The translations under genes were made by a program, and so were the position numbers. DNA of 37,909 bases from Gracilaria domingensis. Taxonomy: Eukaryota > Rhodophyta > Florideophyceae > Gracilariales > Gracilariaceae. Positions 9,083 through 18,671 of the stretch are shown piece by piece. The notes beneath the pieces are model-generated. The model was not told the origin of the DNA. It saw only the letters and a program-made list of their open reading frames with translations, and did no database searches. Each line of letters opens with the position of its first letter. Positions within the stretch are counted from its first letter, which is position 1. The stretch spans positions 35,683-73,591 of the forward strand of contig VCMS01000518.1 of NCBI GenBank assembly GCA_022539475.1, read 5' to 3'.

Positions 9083-11817
9083 ATGGGTTCGCAATCAAGC
9101 CAGTCGTCCGCCTCGCCGTCTGCGATGGCGAGTAATCCGAATCAACCGAGTGTGTCCGGTGGCGGCGGTCCGTTTCGGTCTATGCCGCTTCCTGGTCAGC
9201 ACTTCGACCATCGTAGTCGTCGTACGAGCCAGGCCCCGCGTCGGTCGAAGCAGGTTCCGATCACGGTCAACGAGTACATTCAGGACAATGCGGAGTACTT
9301 CGATGCGCGTCGCTTCGCAGCCATTCCGGTCTCGCTCCCATTACGTGAGGTGGCGAGCCGTAACCCAAAGCGTACGCGAATGGAAGCTTGGCAGGCACGT
9401 TGGAATCACCTTCCTGGAATCGTCGGTCGTGCGGACGAAAGGACGTTCGGGATAGCCGATATGCCGTACTTAAGGTGCCCCGAGGAGCGCGAGTATCAAC
9501 GCCGACTTCAGAGCCTGATGCACCGGCTCAATTCCGACGCGAACTTTCCGCCCGAAAACGGTAACCCTCTCGCGTTGGTGATGTTCGAACCGCCGTACGA
9601 CCAGCTGTACTGGTTAGACCGCGAGCATTGGGGGAGCAACGCCGCGACGGAAGCCCGCATCCGGGGTTCACACCGTTTCTTCTACTCCTGGCACAACGTC
9701 GAGTACTTCGACGTCGCGAAGAACGACCGTACGACGGTATACTACGGTATGACCGAGGCGTGGAAGTCTGTGGAGGTCGAACGCAACCTTCCGTACCGAC
9801 GCCGTCCGTGGTGGCATACCATTCGCGGGAACTGCTATCCCAAGGAGCGTTGAGCCGTGCGGTCTTGCAGATCCTGTACGCCGAGTGGGCAGTTTCGCTT
9901 TCATGGCGTTCCTCCAGGCGGCCAGCGACGGTGTGGAAGTCTTCACCCGTGCGGGCGATCAGCGCCTGTACAACACGGACGATTCGCCGCAGTACGGACG
10001 GTTGTTCCCTCTCCCGTACAAATTGGTATGCATCTTGGCCGAAATGGGGTTGCAGAACATCCTGCGGGGGACCTCTTACCCCCCTGCGGTCGGTGAGAAG
10101 CTCCTTCAGTACTCTTGGAGACGGACTGGTCGCAGACGCCGGGGTTCTCTGGTACGATTACTTTGAGGACTCGTTCCCTACTATGCCCGCATCCGGTACG
10201 GGCGCGTTGCCGATCGACCGAGTGCTATTGCCAACGGGACAGCTTCCGCCTTGGCCATTCGCGGATAGGCCGAACTACTTCCCGCATGGGTACATGGAAG
10301 AAGATTCGAAGCCGCTCCTCCAGTGCCGAGGCGTGAGAGCGGGGTCCAAGCCGGTCTGCCTCAGTTATCCTCTGCGGCCGAGCCGGAGCCTGATCCGAGA
10401 TCGTGGAGGTACCTGTGCGTACGGAGCGAGAGGTCCAGTCGGGCTCCCCAGGCCGCCAATTGGACGCAATGGGTGTCGAAGTCTCTGGCGAGCGCCTCCA
10501 GACGTTGCTCAACGCCTTGCGGGCTTGTATGCGTTCCGCGTGGGATTCCGGAGCCGACTGAACGTGCCGGGCGCCCTGACGGCTGCGCGTACTTGGGTGC
10601 GTCGCGCGGCGAACTCCGAAGCGTGCCTGCGTGAGCAGGCTCAGGGCATGTTGGACCTACTCGGTTACCTTCGCGAACACAGCCTGGCGTTCTCGGTTCG
10701 TACGAGCAGGGTATGCTGGCCGGTTTCGGGGAGGGTACTGCGCCGGACGGACAGGTTATGGAGACGCAGGCTCCGACGTTGACGAGTTGGTCGTGAGTCC
10801 TATCAAGGGTTGCACACCAGGCCACGGTGGAGAATCAGGTCAACCAGATCGTTCAGAACCTGAGACGGGCGCGTGCGTCCATGTTTGACGGGTCACTCTG
10901 AACCCTCCAGCACCTCCGGTGAGTCCGGAAGGAGCTGGGGAGACGGTGTGAGGCTGTCGCCGGTACGGAAGGTGTCGCTGCGACGGGGACGGTGGCGCTC
11001 AAGCGTCCGGTGCGGTGCTGTAGCAGTTGGTGACGACGTGGAACCCGTGGATACCCCAATGGCGGAAGTTGCGTCCGGTGTGAAGCTTCCTAGCGCCTCC
11101 TGCCATTCGGTGACGCCAGTACCGGGGGTGCGTCAGGCGTCCGGTGGCCAGTGACGTTCCGGCGGCTTCGAGCGCTCCTAGTCAGCCGCAGTCACTCTGA
11201 AGGGTCGTGGCTAGCCAACGCCCTTGCGCCGGGTACTTCAAGGTTCCGTTCCAGCCGGTTCAGTTCCCGAGGGGGCTCGCGCGTCGGCCTACCGTTCGGG
11301 GCATGCCGACACCGGCGTGGGGGGCGTGGTCGTGGCTGGGTACGCGTGGCCAGTCGGACGTTGTCGCTGCGACGGGCGGACGGTGTGCGCTCAAGCCGTC
11401 CCGGTGCGCGGTGCACGTGCATGTTCGGGTGACGACGGGAGCCCGTGGATACCCCAAGGCGGAGTTGCGCCGGTTTGGACCCACCAATGTAGCTCCTAGC
11501 GCTCCTGCTCCGGTGACGCCAGGTACCGGTGCGGGTGCGTCACGTGCGCTGGTTCCAGACGTTCCGGCGGCGAGCGCGCCAGTCAGCCGCAGTCATCCGT
11601 GAGGTCGTGTAGCCAACGCTCCTTGGCCGGGCTACTTCAAGTTCCGTTCCAGCCGTCAGTTCCCGAGGGGGCTCGGCCGTCGGCCTACCTTCGCGCATTC
11701 CGTACACCTCGTGGCGGGGGCGGTCCTGTGGTACGCGTCCCGATGGCCGTGGTCGTGGTCGTATCCAAGCCGTCGGCAGTGAAGAGTATCCAGAAGAAGG
11801 GACCGGGTGGTGCGTAG
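9083..11817 (+). CDS. Antisense accessory protein of element 2 (unrecognised, about 900 residues)
   Basis: The frame runs opposite to gag-pol and converges on the end of pol. The first segment (9083-9853) is open for 256 codons: it starts MGSQSSQSSASPSAM, continues Ser/Gly-rich, then becomes a compositionally normal globular region (VNEYIQDNAEYFDARRFAAI, FEPPYDQLYWLDREHW, VYYGMTEAWKSVEVE). Frame changes carry it on through GSFAFMAFLQAASDGVEVF (9885-10110), VLWYDYFEDSFPTMPASG (10107-10330), GERLQTLLNALRACMRSAW (10415-10558), AQGMLDLLGYLREH (10560-10690) and a coiled-coil-like VENQVNQIVQNLRRARASMF (10820-10890). A Pro/Ala-rich and Gly/Arg-rich tail follows, encoded by a tandem duplication. No family is recognised. 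Some plant gypsy elements carry antisense frames between pol and the 3' LTR, but I see no link to them in sequence. Stop at 11815-11817 is tentative. Confidence 0.6.
10974..11765 (+). repeat. Tandem duplication, two units of about 390-400 bp
   Basis: Unit 1 starts at 10974 and unit 2 at 11363, both with GTCGCTGCGACGG. Further matching anchors are CCGTGGATACCCCAA (11047 and 11442), GGTGACGCCAG (near 11110 and 11511), AGCCAACGC (11213 and 11611) and CAGTTCCCGAGGGGGCTCG. The units encode the Pro/Ala-rich and Gly/Arg-rich tail of the antisense frame. They differ by both substitutions and indels, so the duplication is not an assembly artefact of one molecule. Confidence 0.8.
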
Positions 11818-12193
11818 ACGGTTCCAATGTCGTGGCGTGTCCTTGAGTAAACTTGTGTTGTTGTGTGCATTCTTCCTTTGCGTACGTCAGGTTGAATCCG
11901 TTGACGTAAAGTGCCGATATCGGAAAAGGCGGCGTTTCACTAGATCGAAAAATAAAGGGGGTGAGCCAATGAGCGTACGGTTAGGGCGAATATCCGGCCA
12001 AACCCGTCGCCGCGTCAGTGTCGTATCCGTGTCGTTGGAGCCCGTCACTGTGCCGGGGAGTAGGTTCGGCGTTTTTGTTCCGGCCGACCCGCGACTTCCG
12101 TCTGCTTCTCTCCCCCTCTTAAGGGTGTTGGCCGATGTCGTACGACTTCGGCTACGCCAGTATCGTGCGAACAAAGTGCTGCGGCCATGTTGA
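11807..12193 (+). CDS. Small plus-strand ORF with a signal-peptide-like segment
   Basis: This 128-codon frame lies just after the antisense gene and overlaps the end of pol. It contains a hydrophobic run SLSKLVLLCAFFLCV followed by a polar cleavage-like region and a very basic segment (KCRYRKRRRFTRSKNKGG). That arrangement could be a signal peptide or a membrane anchor. The second half overlaps the presumed pol tail and looks less protein-like. It may be chance: the region is the convergence point between two genes. Low confidence that it is expressed. Confidence 0.25.
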   Translation: MVRRRFQCRGVSLSKLVLLCAFFLCVRQVESVDVKCRYRKRRRFTRSKNKGGEPMSVRLGRISGQTRRRVSVVSVSLEPVTVPGSRFGVFVPADPRLPSASLPLLRVLADVVRLRLRQYRANKVLRPC

Positions 12194-12410
12194 AGGGGTT
12201 TCGTATGGGTCGATTCCGTCGTAGCCGTACCAGGCGTCACGCGGTATTGACTCCGTCCGGCCTATTGCGGTGCGCTACTACGCGTGTCCACGACGCAAGG
12301 AACCGTATCGGGTCGGCGGCTAAATCGTCGCGGTCGACGACCTTTCGTCCGCGAATGTCCCTCCGGAGTCCAGCGACGGGCTTCCTCCCGGTCACGTTCG
12401 GTCGGTCTAA
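12150..12410 (-). CDS. Chromodomain-like C-terminus of element 2 integrase
   Basis: After the DRVTRDP motif the minus-strand frames give RKVVDRDD, a short Arg-rich part, then WYGYDGID.YETPS and PQHFVRTIL. Chromodomains of gypsy chromoviruses have a similar pattern (Y.V.W.GY....TWEP...I). Such domains steer insertion to certain chromatin. A TAG stop at 12407-12409 separates this part from the integrase in one frame, but neighbouring frames stay open, so I read it as the same protein with an indel. A stop directly after VRTILA marks the probable end of pol. Confidence 0.5.
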
Positions 12411-13840
12411 CCGGGAGCTACTCGCTTAGGGCCTGCGGACGGGTCGCGTGTGACGCGATCAATGGAGACGGTGTGTTCGCATACCGTTTTCATCGATCAG
12501 TAACGGTAGTGTTCGTTGTGCTTTACCTTGAACGGGACCGGTGGTCTCGCAGTTAGTTTCGAAGAGTTCGATTCCTGTTCCGTAGGGTCCTCTTCCGTGC
12601 TTTTTTGTATGGGTCGCGTCAATGTACACTCCTCGCCTTCCGCGGAAACGTAGGGCGAAAGCCGACAGTCCTAAATCGAAGTCTCCTCTGTAAGCGCTGC
12701 TGTGCGCGTGTCAGCTTTGTCCGCGCTGGTCTGAAGCCGTCGCCTGCTAGCGAGTTTGATAGTGTGTATCGCTTCAATTGGCTGCGCCACGGCTGCAGTC
12801 GGTGTGGCCACGGTCAAGGACGTACTGGGTTTTCGTCGATGAGGGACGCTGGGGGTGTCCTCGTTAGTGCGAACCGCGACGGCCGGTGGTTCCGATGGAC
12901 CTATGGACCTGGAGCGTTATATCCGTACGTAAGGGTTGGACATATGCGTGCCACGTCCTTTGCGTGAGTCTGCTACTAGTGGCGGAGGCGCTCCACCAGC
13001 GTCTTGTTGAACGTTCGGCCTGCCGTTTGTCTGGGGTGATACCGCAGTGGTTCCGAAACGTGCTTCGTGCCCACTGCGGAAGCAACGGCCTCGCAAAAAA
13101 AACATTCGACGTGAACTGCGGTCCGTTGTCGGTTAGTAGCCATTCGGGGATGCCGTACGGTAAACCCAATGTCCTAAGAACGGTTTTGGCTACCACTGCG
13201 GGCGGTGGTGACCCGCAGCGGTATGGGCCTCGGCGAGACTTGCTAAACGATCGGTCATTACCAGGATATAACTGGCATCGTTAAGGACTCTGCGTAAACG
13301 CGTACCCACTATGTCCATGGCAATAACTCGGCGGACCAGCTGCTGGGAAGAGCTTCAGCAGCTTCTGCGGACGATAACGGCGTTCCTTTGACGGCGAGCA
13401 GACGACAATCCCGTACGGTCTGGAAGACGTCGTTGGCCATGTGGGCCAATAGATGTCCTCCGTAGGTTTCGTACATTCTGGTCGGCACCAGTGGGTGTCC
13501 ACCAAGCGGATTAGTGCGCCAGGTAAAGAACGCGTGCCATGCAGGGACTCGGGGACCACCTTCTGTAGGGCGCCGTCCAAGCGTGAGCGTTCGTATGAGA
13601 CTCCGTTTCGGTCGACATTCGAAAAGGGTAACCCCTTGCCGACATCTCTCCGTACGGATGGCAGAAAGGGTCCTGCCCTGAGCTCGGTACGAGTTCCTCG
13701 AGCGTGATGGGTACGATTCCGGTTTCTTCCGTGGGCAGTGCCAGCACTTCCGGATATTCCTGTGATTTTCCCGTTCGGGTCTGGGCCAATCTATGGCAGA
13801 CGTTCGTATTATCTTGCCCGTCTACGGTTGATGCTTGGCT
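12410..13840 (-). CDS. Integrase of element 2
   Basis: The catalytic core shows MDIVG (first Asp at about 13310), WLLTDNGPQFTSNVFF (second Asp near 13130) and QAERST (Glu codon at 13014-13016), that is the D,D,E triad with the second gap close to the usual 35 residues. Upstream, at 13370-13580, lies the zinc-binding region (THWCRPECTK, IYWPTWP). Downstream are TQRTWHAYVQPL, VHRSIGTT and then SSKLTAR.GPFKV...TVSIDRVTRDP, typical of gypsy integrase C-termini. It inserts the cDNA into the genome. All three frames are used along its length. Confidence 0.85.
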
Positions 13841-13919
13841 ATACGCAGACCGTCGTCCGACGCAGTCGTCGCATGTAGGAAACAGGGGACCTCGTTCGAA
13901 TCTAGCGGTGAAAGTTTGT

Positions 13920-14440
13920 CCTCTCCGTCCGTTTGTGATCGTGAGAGTGCATCTGCCGCTCGGTTGTTGATACCCGGTCGTGAATGAACGTCGAAGTCGT
14001 ACTCACATCATAGCGCGTAGGCGCCACCGTGCGAAGTCGCCCTGCAGGCGTCCGCTAGGTCTCGTATCCACCTCAACGAGTGGTGATCCGTGGAACAGTG
14101 AACCTTCTGTCCTTCCCAAAAATACGGTGTCGGAGGTGCAGGATAGCCCATCACTACAGCGAGCATTCCCGTTCGGTCGTTGAATACTTTCGCTCGGTCC
14201 TCTGGTTACGCGATCGGCTCCCAGTATCCGATTGGGAGCAAGGCTCCCCATCGGCGTTGCCTCTGGAGTAGGCACAGCCACCTGACGGTCACACGAACGT
14301 CGGTGTCCATACGTATGGATATTCCTTGTTTCGGATAGCCAGTATCGGGGGCCGTACCAGGCCGTTGGCGAAGTTCGTTCGAACTCATCTATTCTATCGG
14401 TCAGGGATTTCGAAGCTGTAGGCTGCCCCTTTCCAGTTTC
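13920..14440 (-). CDS. RNase H domain of element 2 pol
   Basis: The minus-strand reading gives IRMDTDVR (matching the DTDASD block, about 14305), LLPIGYWEP (IGYWSR block), LAVVMGYPA (LAVVWA block), CSTDHHSL (TDHHAL block, 14078-14099), a WRLRAM block and RPGINNRADALSR at about 13960. Order and spacing fit a gypsy RNase H followed by the linker to integrase. Confidence 0.8.
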
Positions 14441-15400
14441 TGATTCCAGCGGGAGCCGCTATCCGTCTGCGAAGTTCTGTACCGAACCTTGCGGGAACGC
14501 CACGCTTGCAAAGACCCAAGAGGAACGAGCGGGAGTTCCGTTTGCTAGTGGGCCGCTTCGCACGCTTGATGGCTCCTGCGCTTCGTTAGACACCTTGTAG
14601 CTTGCCCGGACGGATGATTGCCTGAGTGGTCGACCGTCCACTAAAGAAATTGACATTTGTCCAGTCGTTTAGGGTAATTCCTGCGTGAACGTAGCATGTC
14701 AGATTGTCCGTACGTGTTCGTTAGTGTCCTTCTATCTTCTGGAGTAGACTGATCCACTCATCCAGGTAAAACCAGGTGCCGTTACTGCCCACTTAACACG
14801 TAATAGGATGATGTACCAGAGCTCTCTGAACGTAGCCGGGCTTCTTGAGTCCAAAAGGCATCCGTTACGTCAGCGGGATAGAGGCCATGTGGACGTAAGG
14901 CTGTCTTGTCCCGGTCGGCTTCGCCACTTCGGTCCTGCCAGTATCCTCTATCTGGCGTCCAGTGTGGAGAATATCACGTGCGTTCTCCTAAACGAGTCTA
15001 TGCACTCGTCCATCTTGCAGAGGGTATGTATCCCGTACGTTTCACGGCATTTAAACGGCGGTAGTCGACGCAAAAAGTAGGCTTCCATCTTTCTATCTGC
15101 TGCCAAAGACGACCGGTAACTGGCCCACTTCGTGCGGACGATGTTCTTATCACTCCTGCTGCCAGCTGTTGGTTTCTCCTTACGTTCAAGCTCCCGTCGG
15201 CGGGTCCTGCACGGTAAGGCATCTGGAATATCGGCCTGGCGGGTTCCAGCTGTATCCGACTGCTTTGCGGCGAAGAATCTTGCCTAAGTGCCATCCCACA
15301 TGTCCTTGAACGGTCGGTAGGATTCAAAATGGACTGTTTGTCGGTTCGTTCTCATACTCGGGGCTGATTTGAACGCGTTCTGCGGGGCCAATCGGCTTGC
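14440..15400 (-). CDS. Reverse transcriptase domain of element 2 pol
   Basis: Blocks in order on the minus strand are MPYRAGPA (15205-15222), LAAGVI, FCVDYRRLNAV (15049-15075), KMDECIDSF, STLDA and GYWQ, ADRDKTAL, an MPFGLKKPGYVQRAL block, the active site WFYLDEWIS (YLDE codons at 14757-14768), HAGITLN, IRPGKLQGV and a SFLGLC-like connection. This is a complete gypsy reverse transcriptase. The active site reads YLDE instead of YLDD; because an indel sits right there (the next residues are also off pattern), sequencing error is the simplest reason. Confidence 0.85.
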
Positions 15401-15443
15401 GTCAGAACGCGTGGACGGTTTGGTCTAAGCGGCTATCCTCCTC

Positions 15444-15454
15444 CCCCTCCTTAG
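15444..15454 (-). promoter_or_regulatory. Polypurine-tract-like motif inside pol of element 2
   Basis: The minus-strand CTAAGGAGGGG, extended by GAG, is identical to the tract next to the 3' LTR (8221-8231) and to the equivalent position in element 1 (2144-2154). It sits between the protease linker and reverse transcriptase, and encodes KEGEE. Confidence 0.4.
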
Positions 15455-15479
15455 AGGTCGTCGCTCCGCGGACCTAATC

Positions 15480-16330
15480 TAGACGGTGAAGGGGTGTGAT
15501 GATGCTATAGGCGGAGGTGAGGCAGACCAATGACGGTACGTTGTGGAGGCGCACCGTTTTCGGTCCGAGACGTTAGCAACTTGAAACAAGAACGGGAACG
15601 TCCGACGTGTAGATCCATGACGCCGTTCGCGAGCAGTGTTACCTCTAACGAACTGCCCGTGCGGTGGTGTGATTGTAGAAATACCAGACCGGCACGCCTT
15701 GTTTTCACTTGTACCCTGTTTCAGACATGGGGGTAACGTAACAGGTCGGCGACGTGTATCTTGTTTAGAGGCGTACATGCGCTCCGTTGACTGCGGTATT
15801 TCCGTTACGGACGTTGGCGTTGTGGGACCGGTATGCTGGACAAATCGAGACAGGCCGGTGAATGGCGCAGGAGGATTCGTCCGTTTTGGGGTAGATTCCA
15901 CATTACTATCGATCGATTAAAAGGACGTGCCGAAGTAGGGACGCTTGTGCCGAGGTTCGATACCACAGAAATTGTACTCGTACGTGCAGGTCTCCAATGC
16001 GCGACAGCGACGCGGGAGAACACCACGACCTCCATATCGGGTTGGTGAAGCGTGCGTAATGCGTTGGCTTACGTCCGTGCGGAGATCGAGTGATTGCCCA
16101 TCGACGGTGGAAGTGCCGCTCGGTGGATCAGACAAGGAACCGGCCTCCGGTATCTAGACACCTGTGAGCGGATAATTATGGTAGATGACCCACCGAAAAG
16201 GTGAACTTGTAATTTGCACTCGCGAATAAAACACGTGTCGTCCAATTACGTTCTGCGGAGGTGTCGAGAGTGAGTTCTGTTCTTCCGCCACTGGTTGTTT
16301 GGGCTTGTCGCCCGGTGTGGCGAGGCTACC
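15480..16330 (-). CDS. Retropepsin-type protease and PR-RT linker of element 2
   Basis: A CLDTGG stretch at about 16145-16165 would be the catalytic DTG. At 15830-15930 the reading LGTS...NRSIVMWNLPQNGRILL matches the second motif and the following strand, in the same way as ILGCDF...RPRAREVEMEDG of element 1. The linker after it has ISTI.PH, LLANGVMDLHV and a TVIGLP stretch that align with element 1 (ISIPPES, ALANGVV, QVIGTVLP). The residue after DTG looks like Gly instead of Ala, but frames shift there. Confidence 0.6.
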
Positions 16331-16349
16331 GGCATCGGAGGAGACGACG

Positions 16350-18534
16350 CCCCTACGCATCCTCCGGCTCGTTTTTCCTTGTTCCCAAACGGTCTCTTTC
16401 TACAGCATGGCTGCCTGCCGAGGCTGGCGTAAGAGGTACGAGTCGGACCGATATCTTACGGAAACCGATATTGGATGCGGTGGCGGTTTCTGCCGTGCGG
16501 GCGTGCGCTGCCGTCGTACCCTCTCGTCGCGCCGGTCGTTCGGCTAGTTTTGCTCGCGGATGCGACGGAGTTGACCTTAACGTCCGGTGGAAGAAAGTTG
16601 ACAGCAGTTGGCTCTTCGCGAGAGGCAAATCCCTGCACGGACGGTCCCTCTGACGCTTGCGCCAGAGGGTCTCGACCTTTGCCGGCTACCGAGAATGACC
16701 GGTGCGGAAGTCGCTGGGTGGTTGCACTTGTGTGGTGGCGTTGGTGACCGCCATAGAAGCATCCCTGGGAACGATGAGGACATCTTCGCCGTTCGTCGTT
16801 CCGACAGGGAATACGTCGAGGCCGAGGGGGGACTCGGACCTTGCACCTTCCTTATCGTACGAGCTGGCACGAGGCCCGAGCAGACGTAGTCTGCGTGTTC
16901 CACCCGAACGGACTGGCGGCGTGAGGCGCGCGTGAGTATCGCCGTATGATTCCCGCATAACGGCGGAGCGCGTCGTATCGATAACTTGGGATAGGTGGGA
17001 GGTGATCCGCACCTTTGACCGTATGGGCGCGGCAAAAGTTCCTTCGACAAATAAGCCCTCAAGTTCCCGATCGGTGTATACGTTACCACAGGCGAGGGCT
17101 TTTCGTCCAGAGCTTCTGGCGAATTCTCGTTCGAACTCCCTGGACACTGGCGTGTAAAACCTCACCTCTGCGGACCGCCGTGGCGATGACTTCATCCTGC
17201 GTAAGGTGGTCAGTAAGACATTTACCCACCTCTTCGTACGTATGGAGCGCTTCATCGCGAGCCTGTCGACCGCTCCCGACTCACCGGATGAGGCGGCGAT
17301 TGGACCAGAGCGTGTGCGGGCCCGGTTAGGTAGAACTGAAGCACCACAGTGCCGTCTTCTGGTCAGTCCTTATGTTGCAAGCGTTTTGAACAGCTGCAAG
17401 GAAATGAGAACGGAGATGGATCCGTGCCGAAAATGAGTCCTTTCATCTGGACGTTCAATTTTCTTTTGGATACGCGCGATCTTCGTGTCGCTACCCTTCG
17501 AGTTGGTACCTTATGCTGCGCCGAATGAGCCGCTACGCTACGAGTCCACAACCTTTGGTGAACTTGACGTTCAGAGGTCGGAGTCGCTTAAGCGCTCAAA
17601 CTCTGTTCCGATCGGGCAACGTTCGCCTCGAAATGCGTTTCTTCGGGGGCTTCAGAGTCCCAGAAGTCACCGAGTCTGTCTGCTCATCCTCTTGATTGAT
17701 GAGCGCGAGGACGGGATTCAGTATCTGAATGTCGTCGCCCTCTGCGGACCCGGCGACGATTCTTCCTCTACGTACGGAACTGTTCCGGAATCGGAATGCT
17801 CCCGCGGTTACCGCCTCGTTTGCGGTGATTTCCTCGTCGTCGGAGGAATCGCTGCGAGGCTTCCGGCCGGGGTCACCCGGAGATGGGGTACATGGTTGCG
17901 GAGATAGACCAACCGGTCGCGATCCCTCTTTGCGGATCCTTCTCCATTTCCGGGTCCCTGTCTCTCACCGCGACTAGGTGCGTTGTCCTTGGTCAGTGTG
18001 CAAACTTTGCGGGTTGGGTGTAGCTTAGCTACCAAACGGCCAAAGGTGTTACTCAAGATTGCCTTGCATTCCGCTTCCGTTACGTCTGGATTCCATGCGC
18101 AGTGCGTTCACGTGCGGGGTATGATCGAGTTGTGATGTCCGACGCATCAATTCCGGGATTACGGTCCTGAGATGATAATTCGCCGCATGCGGACAAAACC
18201 TCGATCCCGTGGCGAAGTCCCTCCAGGGGCGTACGGGGCATTTTTCGTCCATAGTTCGTGGGGTGGTCTCCGTCCGGGTCTGAGGTATAGGCGTGAGTGT
18301 CCGCCGTCCCAGGTGGTGACATTCTCATCTCAAAGGGGGCCCGGAGTCTACTTCCTCTTCTTCTTCCTTCGTCCGCATTTTTGTTTGCATAGTGGCCGTC
18401 ACGGAATTACCCGTTCGGGCTCTTCTGAGGGGAGTCACGTATGCCGTCGCTGCTGTACTCGGGTGCTCCGGCGCCTAGCCAGGCATTGCGGCCGAAGCGC
18501 GCGCGCAGGGGGCGGCCAAAGTGGACTCAGGCAT
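16350..18534 (-). CDS. Gag structural polyprotein of element 2
   Basis: The best-conserved part is LNVQMKGLIFGTDP (about 17440), then EDGTVVLQFYLTGPAHALVQ (17260-17360), which fits a Gag capsid domain. The 189-codon frame 16686-17255 continues with RFYTPVSREFEREFARSSGR, ELEGLFVEGTFAAPIRSKVR and a Pro/Ser-rich part. The upstream region is Arg/Pro/Glu-rich with a run of glutamates near 18350. The ATG at 18532-18534 (MPESTLAAP) is a possible start but is not certain. A clear CCHC knuckle is not seen; a Cys-containing stretch near 16610-16640 may be a damaged one. Several indels interrupt the frame. Confidence 0.7.
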
Positions 18535-18650
18535 TGTCTTTCTGCGACCTGCCTTCTCCTTGACTCCGCTGTGGGGACGTTCGAGCTCATCTCGAGTAAT
18601 CCGTTTCCAATTCGGTGCTGTAAACTCCGTGCGTCTCGAATATCCCAACT

Positions 18651-18669
18651 TCTAAAGTCGCGGAGACCA
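18651..18669 (-). promoter_or_regulatory. Primer-binding site of element 2
   Basis: The minus strand reads TGGTCTCCGCGACTTTAGA, starting two bases inside the right LTR. It equals the element 1 site except for two inserted bases. A shared primer tRNA links the two elements as related lineages. Confidence 0.7.
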
Positions 18670-18671
18670 GT

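Noticed and set aside
9628..10782. Single plus-strand frame of 384 codons
   Set aside because: The first part is a shadow of the 9083-9853 frame; only the section at about 10107-10330 and 10560-10690 fits the antisense protein, so it is not a separate gene.
18438..18560. Plus-strand peptide with an AT-hook-like KRARRGRPKW
   Set aside because: It is a short frame opposite gag of element 2 with an early stop; probably chance in Arg-rich sequence.
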